Part shown: one piece after another, positions 54,083 to 63,404 of the stretch
How the letters are laid out: each line of letters opens with the position of its first letter
How positions within the stretch are numbered: the first letter of the stretch is position 1
NCBI GenBank assembly: GCA_965224325.1
Contig: CBDCYT010000002.1
Coordinates: 78,150-142,149, forward strand
DNA from: CBDCMJ01 sp965224325
Lineage (GTDB): Bacteria; Chloroflexota; Dehalococcoidia; Lucifugimonadales; UBA3495
Direction of reading: 5' to 3'
DNA: 64,000 nt
The notes under the pieces: model-generated
Told to the model about the DNA's origin: nothing
Databases searched by the model: none
The model's input: only the letters and a program-made list of their open reading frames with translations
Program-made: the position numbers and the translations under genes

Positions 54083-55383
54083 CGGCGAGAGAGTGGCCAG
54101 AGAGAGCCTTTGAGGATGTAATCGACTTCCGCGAAGGACCAGGAATACTGGCAAGAGACTTCCGCGAGCATGGAGTTCCTCTGGTACGCCTTGCCGGCCT
54201 CAATAGAGGCGTTTCTGTACTGGAAGGATGCGATTATCTGGACCCGGAGGCAGTTTCAGCACGGTGGTCTCATTTTCAGCTAGAACTCGGTGATATTCTG
54301 TTAAGCACTTCCGCGTCTTTGGGCCGCATCGCGGTTGTTGGTCAAGAAGGGGTCGGCGCAGTGCCCTACACGGGTATCATCCGAATGCGTCCGAGAGGCA
54401 ACATCCTCTACGCCCCGTTCATCAGATACCTTCTTGAAGGTCCAGACTTCCAGCAGCAGGCCGAAATGGTTGGTGTCGGTAGTGTAATTCGTCACTTCGG
54501 GCCGATGCATCTTAGGCAGATGAAGGTTCAATTGCCACCCCTCCCCGAGCAACGTGCCATTGCCCACGTTCTCGGCACACTGGACGACAAGATCGAACTG
54601 AACCGGCGGATGAACGAGACGCTGGAGGAGATGGCGCGGGCGCTGTTCAAGTCCTGGTTCGTGGACTTCGACCCGGTGCGGGCCAAGATGGAGGGCCGCT
54701 GGCGTCGGGGCGAGTCCATCCCCGGCCTCCCCGCCGACCTCTACGACCTTTTCCCCGACCGCTGGGTGGACTCGGAGCTGGGGGAGATCCCGAAGGGCTG
54801 GGAGGTGAAGGGGCTGGGGGTGGTCGTGGAGTTGAATCCTAAAGAACCAATGAAGCGGAGGACTTTGGCTCCATACCTGGACATGGCTGCCCTGCCTACC
54901 TCTGGCTCTAGTCCAGATGCATCGTTATTGAGAGAGTTCAAATCCGGTACACGCTTTCGCAACGGCGATACTCTGCTAGCGCGAATCACTCCTTGCTTGG
55001 AAAACGGCAAGACCGCATTCGTACAATCTCTTCAGGATGGTGAAGTCGGGTGGGGGTCGACGGAGTTCATAGTTTTGCGGGCCATTCCGCCTGTTCCGCC
55101 CGAGTACACATATCTCTTGGCCCGCGACGCCGCGTTCCGGGAGCACGCTATCCAGAGCATGACGGGAACGTCGGGACGGCAGCGCGTCCAGGTTGACGCA
55201 TTGGCTCCATATCTTTTACCCAGCCCGCCCGCAGAAACTTGGAACGAGTTCAGGGCTTTGGTCAATCGCTTGTTCGCTCAGGTCGAGTTCAACCGTAAAG
55301 AATCACTGGCCCTCGCTGCGCAGCGGGATGCGTTGCTGCCGCGGCTGGTGTCGGGTGAGCTGGGGGTAGAGGGTGGGGGATAG
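54079..55383 (+). CDS. hsdS: Type I R-M specificity subunit HsdS
   Basis: The 434-residue protein has the two-TRD arrangement. TRD1 (about 1-150) is followed by the central conserved LPPLPEQRAIAHVLGTLDDKIELNRRMNETLEEMARALFKSWFVDFDPVRAKMEGR; TRD2 (about 230-395) is followed by the C-terminal conserved helix ending in RDALLPRLVSGELGVE. It determines the recognition sequence of both methylation and restriction. Both TRDs appear intact. ATG 54079 overlaps the MNT stop. Confidence 0.94.
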   Translation: MTAREWPERAFEDVIDFREGPGILARDFREHGVPLVRLAGLNRGVSVLEGCDYLDPEAVSARWSHFQLELGDILLSTSASLGRIAVVGQEGVGAVPYTGIIRMRPRGNILYAPFIRYLLEGPDFQQQAEMVGVGSVIRHFGPMHLRQMKVQLPPLPEQRAIAHVLGTLDDKIELNRRMNETLEEMARALFKSWFVDFDPVRAKMEGRWRRGESIPGLPADLYDLFPDRWVDSELGEIPKGWEVKGLGVVVELNPKEPMKRRTLAPYLDMAALPTSGSSPDASLLREFKSGTRFRNGDTLLARITPCLENGKTAFVQSLQDGEVGWGSTEFIVLRAIPPVPPEYTYLLARDAAFREHAIQSMTGTSGRQRVQVDALAPYLLPSPPAETWNEFRALVNRLFAQVEFNRKESLALAAQRDALLPRLVSGELGVEGGG

Positions 55384-55391
55384 TAGAACTG

Positions 55392-55874
55392 ATGGACATG
55401 AACATACAAAAATCTCGATTCTCCCTGTCATACATCGAAGCCGTGGCTTCTCGTGCGGGATTTCAAGTCGAAGAAGTGAAGGTGGACCGCGACAGCGTTG
55501 ACAGAACCTTGAAGGCAGATTTTGGCAGGAGGCCCCGTATAGAGTTCCAAGCCAAGTCGACGGCCAGAGATGTTGTGAGGGACAGTCACGTGCATTTTCC
55601 CCTCCCTGTCAAGAATTATGATGACTTGCGGCTAGAGGCCATTAACCCTCGCGTTTTAATAGTCCTAATTTTACCGGAGGATATAGAGGATTGGGTCAAC
55701 CAGACAGACGAAGAACTCTGCCTGCGCCACTGCTCTTATTGGATGTCTCTCAATGGGGAGCCTCCAACGTCCAATCAAAACACGATCACAGTCCATTTGC
55801 CGTTGGGCAATGTATTCAACAGTCCTCAACTGGTAGATATGATGCAGAGGGCTGAAAGGACAGGTGCGTTGTGA
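55392..55874 (+). CDS. DUF4365-type protein
   Basis: The 160-residue protein has a DUF4365-like pattern with a nuclease-type segment: VDRTLKADFGRRPRIEFQAKSTARDVVRDSHVHFPLPVKNYDDL, in which the D...E-x-Q-x-K arrangement (about residues 41-54) resembles a PD-(D/E)xK active site. RVLIVLILPEDIEDWV follows. DUF4365 domains are frequent in defence loci, but their substrate is not established. It starts 8 bp after hsdS and its stop overlaps the next start as GTGA. Confidence 0.75.
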   Translation: MDMNIQKSRFSLSYIEAVASRAGFQVEEVKVDRDSVDRTLKADFGRRPRIEFQAKSTARDVVRDSHVHFPLPVKNYDDLRLEAINPRVLIVLILPEDIEDWVNQTDEELCLRHCSYWMSLNGEPPTSNQNTITVHLPLGNVFNSPQLVDMMQRAERTGAL

Positions 55875-57002
55875 TTGTCCAAATACGAGACCGCGATGCC
55901 CTATCTTCCATCTCGATAGTAAGCCTTCGCGCCTACCTGAACTCTCGGGGATGGACCGATGCCGGGATTTGGGGAGAGCGGCCCATCACTGTTTTTGCCA
56001 AGGAGCACGAGGGCAGAGCATGGGAGATTCTGGTTCCCCACCGGGATACCATAGGCGGCTACGCCGAAAACATGGCCGAGTCGGTTGCGGTTCTGGCCGC
56101 GGTAGAGGAACGCTCGGAGCTTGACGTCTTCTACGACCTAGCTGCCACTGGAGCAGATGTGATCCAGGTTCGCTCGGCTAATGGGAAGGCTAGAGAATCA
56201 TTGTCGCTGCGCCAGAGCGCCAGTATGCTCAATGACGCATATAGAATGCTGGAGGCCGGGGCCAGGGCCGTGGAGAAGCCCCGCGCCATCTATCGGGGCA
56301 AGTTGAGTGCTGACGTAGCGCAATATCTCGACAGTGTGCATCCGCTGCCTGGCTATGCGCAAGGTTACGCCTTGACATTGCACTCTCCTGTGCCAGTGGG
56401 GTTCGAGAGACAGGAAGATTTGGGAGACGACTTTCGCGCTCCCTTCTCGCGCCTCGTTACCATCAAACTTGCCCAGGGACTTCGGCAATCCAGTGAGGCG
56501 ATAGAACGTGTCGTTTCTAGCAATACGCTGGAACCCTTTAGAGAAGCTGTGGACTCCGGGGTAAGCGCTAATCTTTGTGATTCAGTGGCGGAGCTGGCGA
56601 AGCAAGGCGATGGAATTGCGATTGATTTGACCTGGGCTGGTGTGCGTCCTTCCAACGTGGCTGATTCCAGCTTCCGGTTTTCCCCCCGCCTCTGCCGACA
56701 TCTTGATGGAAGCGGCAAAGTCCCTTCGCAGCAGAGAACCCTCATATGACGAGCAGATAGTTGGGCTGGTTGTCCGGCTGGAAAAGGAGCCGCGCGAATT
56801 CGATGGTAAGGCAACAATTGCGTCAGTGTGGGACGGGCGTCTCACACGGATGAATGTTGAATTCGAGCAGTCGGTCTATGATGTAGTAATCAGCGCATTC
56901 AGGGACCAGGCACAGGTTAGCCTAGACGGAGATGTCCATCCGTCGGGCAAGGGTTACGAGTTGCGCAACCCGCGAAACTTATCGGTGTCGCCAGAGGAGT
57001 AG
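55871..57002 (+). pseudogene. R-M operon gene of unknown function, split by a frameshift at C6
   Basis: The first 275 or so codons (GTG at 55871, overlapping the DUF4365 stop) read MIVQIRDRDALSSISIVSLRAYLNSRGW, TVFAKEHEGRAWEILVPHRD, DLAATGADVIQVRSANGK. They lose frame near NVADSSFRFS. The remaining 100 codons continue in the +1 frame (ILMEAAKSLRSREPSYDEQIVGLVVRLEKEP, ATIASVWDGRLTRM) to a stop at 57002. The break is a CCCCCC run at 56682-56687; one C fewer gives a single protein of about 376 residues. No family is recognised. It could be a slippage-controlled gene, a fresh mutation or a sequencing error. Confidence 0.7.
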
Positions 57003-57011
57003 GCGATTTCC

Positions 57012-60000
57012 ATGACCACCATCACCGAAGCCGACGTTGAAACCGCCGCCCTTGCCTGGCTGGCAGCCCTTGGCTGGCAGGTGGCGCACGGGCCGGACAT
57101 CGCCCCGGACACGCCCGGCGCGGAGCGAGACGACTACGGCTGGGTGGTCCTCGAGCGACGGCTGCGGGACGCCCTTGCTGCGCTGAATCCCGGCCTGCCC
57201 CCATCGGCACTGGACGACGCCTACCGCAGGCTTACCCGCCCCGAAGGCTCGACCCTCGAAGCCCGCAACCGTGCCTTCCACCGGATGATCGTGAACGGCG
57301 TGACGGTGGAGCACCGGGACGGCGAGGGACGCATTCGCGGGGCACAGGCGAGGGTCATCGACTTCGACAACCCCGTCGGCAACGACTGGCTGGCGGTCAA
57401 CCAGTTCACCGTCACCGAGAACCGCAACACCCGCAGGCCCGACGTGGTGCTGTTCGTCAACGGCCTGCCCCTAGGCGTGATCGAGCTTAAGAATCCCGCG
57501 GACGAGGACGCCACCATCTGGACGGCGTGGCAGCAGCTTCAGACCTACAAGGCGGAGTTGCCAACCCTGTTCTCCATGAACGAGGCGCTGATGGTCTCCG
57601 ACGGCACCGAGGCCCGTATCGGCACGCTGACCTCCGGTCGGGAGTGGTTCAAGCCCTGGCGCACCGTCACTGGGGAGACGCTGGCCGACTCTCACATGAC
57701 CGAGCTCCAGGTGATGCTGGAGGGCGTCTTTGAGCCGAGTCGCTTCCTCTCGATGGTCCGCGACTTCATCGTGTTCGACGACGATGGCAGCAGTTCGCTG
57801 GTCAAGAAGATGGCGGGCTATCACCAGTTCCACGCCGTCAAGGTCGCAGTGGATGAGACCCTGCGGGCGGCGAAGCTGCAACGCGCCGAAGTCCGAGTCG
57901 CCGAGGCGGGCGGACGGTACGAGGCGGGCCGCAAACCCGGCGGAGAGCTTGGCGACCGGCGTATCGGGGTAGTGTGGCATACCCAAGGGTCCGGGAAGAG
58001 CCTGACCATGGCCTTCTACGCCGGGGCCATCGTCAGCGAGCCGGCCATGGAGAACCCGACCGTCGTGGTCCTCACGGACCGCAACGACCTGGACGACCAG
58101 CTCTTTGGCACCTTCTCCCGCTGCCAGGACCTGCTGCGCCAGCATCCAACCCAGGCGGAGAGTCGCGCCGACCTGCGCAACAAGCTGTCGGTGAACGCCG
58201 GGGGAGTGGTCTTCACAACCATCCAGAAGTTCTTCCCGGAGGAGAAGGGCGATACACACCCTACGCTATCGGAGAGGCAGAACATTGTCGTCATCGCTGA
58301 CGAGGCCCACCGCAGCCAATATGACTTCATCGACGGCTACGCTCGCCACATGCGGGACGCCCTGCCCAATGCCTCCTTCGTCGGCTTCACGGGAACGCCC
58401 ATAGAGCTACAGGATGCCAACACGCGGGCCGTGTTCGGGGACTACATTAGCATCTACGACATTCAACGTTCCGTCGAGGACGGGGCCACGGTGCCTATCT
58501 ACTACGAGAGCCGTCTCGCCAAGCTGTCTCTGGATGAGCGCGAGAGGCCAACCATTGACCCGGAGTTCGAGGAGGCTACCGAAGGCGAGGAGGTGGAGCG
58601 CAGGGAGAAACTCAAGACCAAATGGGCGCAGTTGGAGGCTGTGGTCGGCGCGGAGAAGCGGGTGGAGCAGATAGCCGAGGACATCGTGGCCCACTTCGAG
58701 CAGCGCCTCGAAGCTCTGGAAGGCAAGGCGATGGTCGTCTGCATGAGCCGTCGCATCTGCATCGACCTCTACCGGGAGTTGGCGCGCATGCGCCCCGGCT
58801 GGCACAACGCCGATGACGACAAGGGAAGCGTCAAAGTCGTGATGACCGGCTCTGCTTCGGACCCCCTGGATTGGCAGCCGCACATCCGCAACAAGGCTCG
58901 TCGGGAGGCGTTGGCGAACCGCTTCCGCGGTCCCGCCGACCCACTCCAGATTGTGCTGGTGCGGGACATGTGGCTCACGGGGTTCGATGCGCCCAGCCTG
59001 CACACCATGTACGTAGACAAGCCGATGCGTGGCCACGGGCTGATGCAGGCCATCGCCCGCGTGAATCGCGTGTTCAAGGACAAGCCGGGCGGCCTCGTCG
59101 TGGACTACCTCGGTCTGGCCCAGGATCTGAAGCAGGCACTTGCCACCTACACCGAGAGCGGGGGCACGGGACGGACGGCGCTGGACCAGGACGAAGCGGT
59201 GGCGGTGATGCTGGAGAAGTATGAGGTCTGTTGCGCACTATTTCACGGATTCGATAGGTCCAAGTGGACGGCGGGTAATGCACAGAAACGCTTGAACCTG
59301 CTACCAGCCGCCCAAGAGCACGTCCTCGCTCAGGAAGACGGTAAGGAACGCTGCCTGAATGCCGTGAGGGAGCTGTCGCAAGCCTTCGCGCTGGCCGTAC
59401 CGCACCCGGAGACTTTTCGCATTCGGGACGACGTGGGCTTCTTCCAAGCGGTGAGGGCGGCGCTGTCGAAGCGAGCAGCGGGCGAGGCGCGCCCTGAGGA
59501 GGATCTGGACCTGGCCGTGCGGCAGATCATCTCCCGTGCCGTAGCGTCCGAAGGCGTAGTGGACATCTTTGCTGCTGCGGGACTGGACAAGCCCGACATC
59601 TCGGTGCTCTCCGACGAGTTTCTGGCCGAAGTGCAGGGAATGCCTCAACGCAACCTCGCCGTCGAACTTCTACAGAAGCTGCTCAAAGGTGAGTTGCATA
59701 TCCGACGCCGCAAGAACGTGGTGCAGGCTCGCTCCTTTGCCGAGATGCTGGAGCAGACCCTACGCCGCTACCAGAACCGGGCTATTGAGGCGGCGCAGGT
59801 CATTGAGGAGTTGATCCAGCTTGCGAAGGAGATGCGGGAGGCCAACGCCCGCGGCGAGCGCCTGGGTCTGAGCGATGATGAATTGGCCTTCTACGACGCG
59901 CTAGAAACCAACGACAGCGCGGTGCAGGTGCTCGGCGATGATACACTCCGTGACATCGCCCGTGAACTGGTCGACACCGTGCGGAACAACGTCACTATCG

Positions 60001-60155
60001 ACTGGACGCTGCGAGAGAACGTCCGCGCCAAGCTCCGGGCGATGGTCAAGCGCATCCTGCGCAAACACGGCTACCCGCCGGATAAGCAGGAGAAGGCGAC
60101 AGTCACAGTCCTTGAGCAGGCCGAGGTCTTGTCCGAAGGCTGGGCAACCGCCTGA
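57012..60155 (+). CDS. hsdR: Type I restriction endonuclease subunit HsdR
   Basis: The 1047-residue protein has an N-terminal PD-(D/E)xK nuclease (RRPDVVLFVNGLPLGVIELKNPADED; ELKN near residue 157). The translocase has Walker A HTQGSGKSLTM (about 326), VVVLTDRNDLDDQLF, DEAH box ADEAHRSQYDFI (about 430) and GFTGTPIE. The second RecA domain (VKVVMTGSASDP, DMWLTGFDAPSLHTMYVDKPM, IARVNRVFKDKPGG) and a C-terminal helical domain follow. It translocates and cuts unmodified DNA. Start ATG 57012 is 10 bp after the split gene. Confidence 0.95.
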   Translation: MTTITEADVETAALAWLAALGWQVAHGPDIAPDTPGAERDDYGWVVLERRLRDALAALNPGLPPSALDDAYRRLTRPEGSTLEARNRAFHRMIVNGVTVEHRDGEGRIRGAQARVIDFDNPVGNDWLAVNQFTVTENRNTRRPDVVLFVNGLPLGVIELKNPADEDATIWTAWQQLQTYKAELPTLFSMNEALMVSDGTEARIGTLTSGREWFKPWRTVTGETLADSHMTELQVMLEGVFEPSRFLSMVRDFIVFDDDGSSSLVKKMAGYHQFHAVKVAVDETLRAAKLQRAEVRVAEAGGRYEAGRKPGGELGDRRIGVVWHTQGSGKSLTMAFYAGAIVSEPAMENPTVVVLTDRNDLDDQLFGTFSRCQDLLRQHPTQAESRADLRNKLSVNAGGVVFTTIQKFFPEEKGDTHPTLSERQNIVVIADEAHRSQYDFIDGYARHMRDALPNASFVGFTGTPIELQDANTRAVFGDYISIYDIQRSVEDGATVPIYYESRLAKLSLDERERPTIDPEFEEATEGEEVERREKLKTKWAQLEAVVGAEKRVEQIAEDIVAHFEQRLEALEGKAMVVCMSRRICIDLYRELARMRPGWHNADDDKGSVKVVMTGSASDPLDWQPHIRNKARREALANRFRGPADPLQIVLVRDMWLTGFDAPSLHTMYVDKPMRGHGLMQAIARVNRVFKDKPGGLVVDYLGLAQDLKQALATYTESGGTGRTALDQDEAVAVMLEKYEVCCALFHGFDRSKWTAGNAQKRLNLLPAAQEHVLAQEDGKERCLNAVRELSQAFALAVPHPETFRIRDDVGFFQAVRAALSKRAAGEARPEEDLDLAVRQIISRAVASEGVVDIFAAAGLDKPDISVLSDEFLAEVQGMPQRNLAVELLQKLLKGELHIRRRKNVVQARSFAEMLEQTLRRYQNRAIEAAQVIEELIQLAKEMREANARGERLGLSDDELAFYDALETNDSAVQVLGDDTLRDIARELVDTVRNNVTIDWTLRENVRAKLRAMVKRILRKHGYPPDKQEKATVTVLEQAEVLSEGWATA

Positions 60156-60222
60156 GTCGTTGGGGCAGCCCCTTGCTCCTTCCGCGCCTATAACCTGGCC
60201 TCCCAGCGAAAAGTTCGCAGAA

Positions 60223-60394
60223 GAGCTTGTCTCATAAAGCTGAGTCCTCCAGGATCTTACCTTGGTGGATTCCCGCTTTCGCGGGAATGACAGGTTATTG
60301 AGACGCATTCAATACTGATTTAGGCGGTTAATAATCGTAACCCCTCTGGTTGCGTCCGCCCAAAATCGTGAGTGGAGACTTCTGAGACAGGCTC
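60223..60394. mobile_element. MITE-like element, copy 3 (172 bp)
   Basis: It begins GAGCTTGTCTCATAAAGCTG and ends TTCTGAGACAGGCTC, with the same terminal inverted repeats as the 16-kb and 24-kb copies, but it is shorter by one palindromic module. AGAA occurs on both sides (60219-60222 and 60395-60398), a likely 4-bp target duplication. It lies 67 bp after the hsdR stop, so the family has inserted into the island as well as the backbone. Confidence 0.82.
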
Positions 60395-60445
60395 AGAACA
60401 GTGCCGCTTGGCCCACCTAAGTGGGCGCGAACCGACGCATCTCCC

Positions 60446-61084
60446 TTAGCCAATCTCGGATGATCTTACCCTGGCTATTTGCTTTTCCGCTGAAAGACCT
60501 AGGAGAGATCGTAGGCTATGGATGCCCAAGCCCTTCCCATGTAGAGGCTCACCTAATGTGAGAATCAATTCTTTCGTATCTGATGCGAGGTCAAGAAGAC
60601 TGAGAGCCTGGGTTACATGTGCCCGAGTCACTTTCATCTTGTAGGCCAGATCATCTCTGGAAACTGCTTCCCCTTTGTCCAACCGCTCCTGCCATTCGAT
60701 GGCCAGGGCCAGTGGATTCCGCCGTAGAAGCTTCGTCGACGGCAATCGGCTATGCAATTCTGATGGGGGATACTTGAACCAGGCCCAAACCCATTTTCGT
60801 AATGACGGGTGTATCGGGGAGCCATCCCCCCTGACATTAAGTAATTCCTTCGTAGCGGTTAACCCGTCACCAGCGGGTATTGGTAACGTGTATTCGATGC
60901 CGACCTGCTCCTTGTCAAAGTCGATTCGCCTGATGAAGGTACCAAGGAAAGTCTTGGACTCAAGGAACGAGGCTCTATGTAGGAGACTTCTTAGTTCTTG
61001 GACGTAGTGTTCCATTTGGATGGCGTCAAAGGGCGCATGGTCGGCTTGGTTCATGTCTGTTGGCAACCAGCAAAAGTGAGACAC
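60446..61084 (-). pseudogene. C-terminal fragment of a serine recombinase
   Basis: The 212-residue ORF has the C-terminal pattern of large serine recombinases: LRSLLHRASFLESKTFLGTFIRRIDFDKEQVGIEYTLPIP, then a KorB/ParB-like helix-turn-helix (AVSRDDLAYKMKVTRAHVTQALSLLDLA) and a conserved IHSLRSLL end. The catalytic N-terminal domain (serine, zinc ribbon) is absent; the frame meets the left end of the IS3 element near 61,119. It is most likely a remnant of a phage or island recombinase. Confidence 0.7.
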
Positions 61085-61100
61085 ATTGAGACCCGAGAGA

Positions 61101-62078
61101 TCAGCGCTCGGATCTAGGTGTAGTCAGCTCCCTGAGAATCCTGTTGTGCTGTCTTCGCCGTTGGATTGTTTGGGCCTGCACCTCCTTCCTTCGTCGTAGG
61201 ATGTCCTGGCGCCTTCCCCTGAGGACGTCTGACGGTGTCACATTCCCCAGGGCCTTGTGGTAGCGGCGGTGGTTGTAGTAGCTGACGAAGGCCACTATGG
61301 CCGCGTCCAGGTCGGAGGGCATTTCGTAGGGCTGTTGGTTCACGTCCCTCTTGAAGGTCCGGTGATAGCCCTCCAGCTTGCCGTTGGTCTGAGGGTGAAA
61401 GGGAGATGCCAAGATGTGCTTGATGCCCACCATGCCCAGGTAGTCTCTGAAGGCCCTGGAAACATAGCCGGGGCCGTTGTCGCTAAGCAGCTTGGTACGG
61501 TCTTCTATCGCCATCTGGTCCATGCCGGTCCTGTCCACCGCCTCTTGGACCACCTCTATGAAGGAGTCGGATGTCATATCCCTCTGAAGCCTGTGGGCCA
61601 GGAATCGTGAGTAGTCGTCCATGACGGTGACCAGGTAGTAATAGCCCCAGCCTATGACCTTGAAGTAGGAGACATCGGTGGCCCACATCTGGTGGGGCCG
61701 GTGGTCTTGCGATGGTACTCCTTACCCGCAGCCAGCTGCATCTCAGCCCTCTTCACCAGCCCCTCCGTGCGCAGGATGCGGTAGACCGTAGACTCTGATA
61801 CGGAGAATCCCATGTTGTCGGTGGTCCATGCGGCCAACTGTCGGCAGCTCCGGCATACCCCTGGCCGCCGACAGAACGGAGTCTACTTCCTGGGAAGGCA
61901 GCTTGTTCCATGGGGGATTGCCGCCTCCCACGTCGTCCTCAAGTCCTTGTTGCTCCTTCCGCCTCACCCACCGGTAGTAGGTGCTCCTGGGGACTCCTAG
62001 GCCACCCAGGACCTTATACTGGGGAAGACCGGAACAAGCCACCTTGTCCAGTACCTCCACCTTCTCTGCGCCACTCAT
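61101..62078 (-). pseudogene. IS3-family transposase orfB with two frameshifts
   Basis: Three frames together encode the orfB product: VEVLDKVACSGLPQYKVLGGLGVPRSTYYRW (62078 to about 61,850), WTTDNMGFSVSESTVYRILRTEGLVKRAEMQL (to about 61,693), then the DDE core MWATDVSYFKVIGWGYYYLVTVMDDYSRF, LLSDNGPGYVSRAFRDYLG and SPFHPQTNGKLEGYHRTFKRDV. Shifts fall near 61,845 and 61,693. The DDE core itself is complete, but no single polypeptide is made. Confidence 0.85.
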
Positions 62079-62592
62079 CCGCTGATACCGCCGGCGCGCT
62101 GAGGCATTGGTATGGCCGTTTTTTTGAGACGATAGACCTCAACGGAAAGATCGGCGACCAGCTGCTTTAGCTCTCCGTTCTCCGGCTTGAGCTGATGGAC
62201 CTCCTCCCTGGGGGCGTCTCGCACGCTGTCGCGGGTAAGCCTCTCCTTCCCTGCCTCCATGAACTCCTTGGTCCAGGAGTAGTAGGAGTGAGGCTTGATT
62301 CCCTCCCGCCGGCACAGATCGCTCACGGTGACCTCGCGGCGGAAGCCCTCCAGCACGATACGAATGTTCTCTTCCGGGGTGTGCTTGCGCCGAGTAGCAG
62401 CCTTAACCGTTCTGACGAATGACCTGGCCGCCTCTGTGCGTTCATCAGCGGCCGCTGTATTGCCTGTTTCTGTCTGGGACATCTTCCGCTCCTCTATCTG
62501 AAGTGCTCTACCTCATCAGGGAGCTGACCCCACCCCACACCTCTCGGGTTTTTCTACCCTCTCTGTTGTCCCATTTTCGCTGACGGCCTACA
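61119..62592. mobile_element. Decayed IS3-family insertion sequence
   Basis: The element is bounded by TGTAGTCAGC (from 61119) and, inverted, TGTAGGCCGTCAGC (from 62592), with GAAAATGGGACAACA following the right end. It carries orfA (intact) and orfB (broken) on the minus strand. The left terminal repeat lies within the last codons of orfB. Confidence 0.65.
62075..62482 (-). CDS. IS3-family transposase orfA
   Basis: The 135-residue protein has an IS3 orfA helix-turn-helix: RRKHTPEENIRIVLEGFRREVTVSDLCRREGIKPHSYYSW, followed by a leucine-zipper-like stretch (LKPENGELKQLVADLSVEVYRLKKT). It ends with an ATGA overlap on orfB, so the usual frameshift coupling is replaced by stop-start coupling here. 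Because orfB is broken, the element is probably immobile. Confidence 0.85.
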   Translation of the reverse strand: MSQTETGNTAAADERTEAARSFVRTVKAATRRKHTPEENIRIVLEGFRREVTVSDLCRREGIKPHSYYSWTKEFMEAGKERLTRDSVRDAPREEVHQLKPENGELKQLVADLSVEVYRLKKTAIPMPQRAGGISG

Positions 62593-62732
62593 CTCTTGAG
62601 TTAGGGTCTCTGCAGCTTGGGCTTGACCCGTGTTGCTCTGGGACACTTCTGGCTCCTTTCTCGATGCAGTAAATCTACACCCTGCACCAGGAGTCCAACC
62701 CCACCACCACCCTCATGTTTCTCTCCCCTTAA

Positions 62733-62761
62733 ATGTGTCCCATTATCGCTGAACGCCTACA
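62733..62761. mobile_element. Second IS3-type terminal repeat, abutting the primase fragment
   Basis: On the minus strand TGTAGGCGTTCAGCGATAAT (starting 62761) closely matches the IS3 right end at 62592, 169 bp away in the same orientation. It sits exactly where the primase reading frame breaks (after ...ITKLAPV). It therefore marks the end of an IS copy that inserted into the primase gene; the intervening 62593-62732 is residual terminal sequence with no gene. Confidence 0.7.
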
Positions 62762-63404
62762 CACTGGAGCTAGTTTTGTAATCATTCGCTCAGGATCGTG
62801 CGTCAACCGCTGCCCGGTCCTCAAGTCTATGGTGTCATTTAGGACATTCAGCAACCATGGGTCTGTGTCCAGTTGGTCCGGTACGACCGGAATTCCAGGC
62901 TCACTTCTTGCCTGAGATAGCATCGCCGTTATGTGTTTGTCAGACTCTGACTGTACGGCCCACTTTGCTAACTGTTTCCGGCTCTCACTGTCAGCAGCTT
63001 CGGTAGCTTCAGCGTATATATTGGCGACAGTTTCCTTGGCCATCCGATACACTGCACCGGTGTCGTCAATGCGCCATCGTCGCCCATCCCACGTCAGCCA
63101 TCTGCGCCACGGATGGCAGTACCGAAGCTCATGGCTATGACGCATGGCCAGTCGTTTTGCGTTTCCCAAATCGGGGGGGGGGGGGGTGAAACGGCTCATC
63201 CGATCGGTCCGCAGGCGCGTACTTGGCAACGGAGGTGGCAATGCGCCGGACTTCGGATTCAGGCAATGGCGGGGCGCAACGGCCCAAGTTCTCTTCCAGC
63301 AACGCTGCCTCGGACGCGCCACGGTGCCTCATCGACCTTGCCAAGCTGGTCAAGTTGTTGTTGCGCTCCTCGAAGATAATCGCAGGCAATTTCTTGGCCA
63401 GCAA
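62762..63404 (-). pseudogene. Phage/plasmid P4-type DNA primase fragment, frameshifted at C14
   Basis: The 5' part (from about 63404) reads a primase C-terminal domain: EERNNNLTSLARSMRHRG, LLEENLGRCAPPLPESEVRRIATSVAKYAP. After a run of 14 C (G14 at 63173-63186 on the plus strand) the frame changes to DLGNAKRLAMRHSHELRYCHPWRRWLTWDGRRW, TVANIYAEA, ESRKQLAKWAVQSES and DTDPWLLNVLNDTIDLRTGQ, the D5 N-terminal domain of P4-family primase-helicases. Thirteen or ten C would join the two. The helicase domain is missing because the frame ends at the IS terminus at 62761. Confidence 0.8.
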
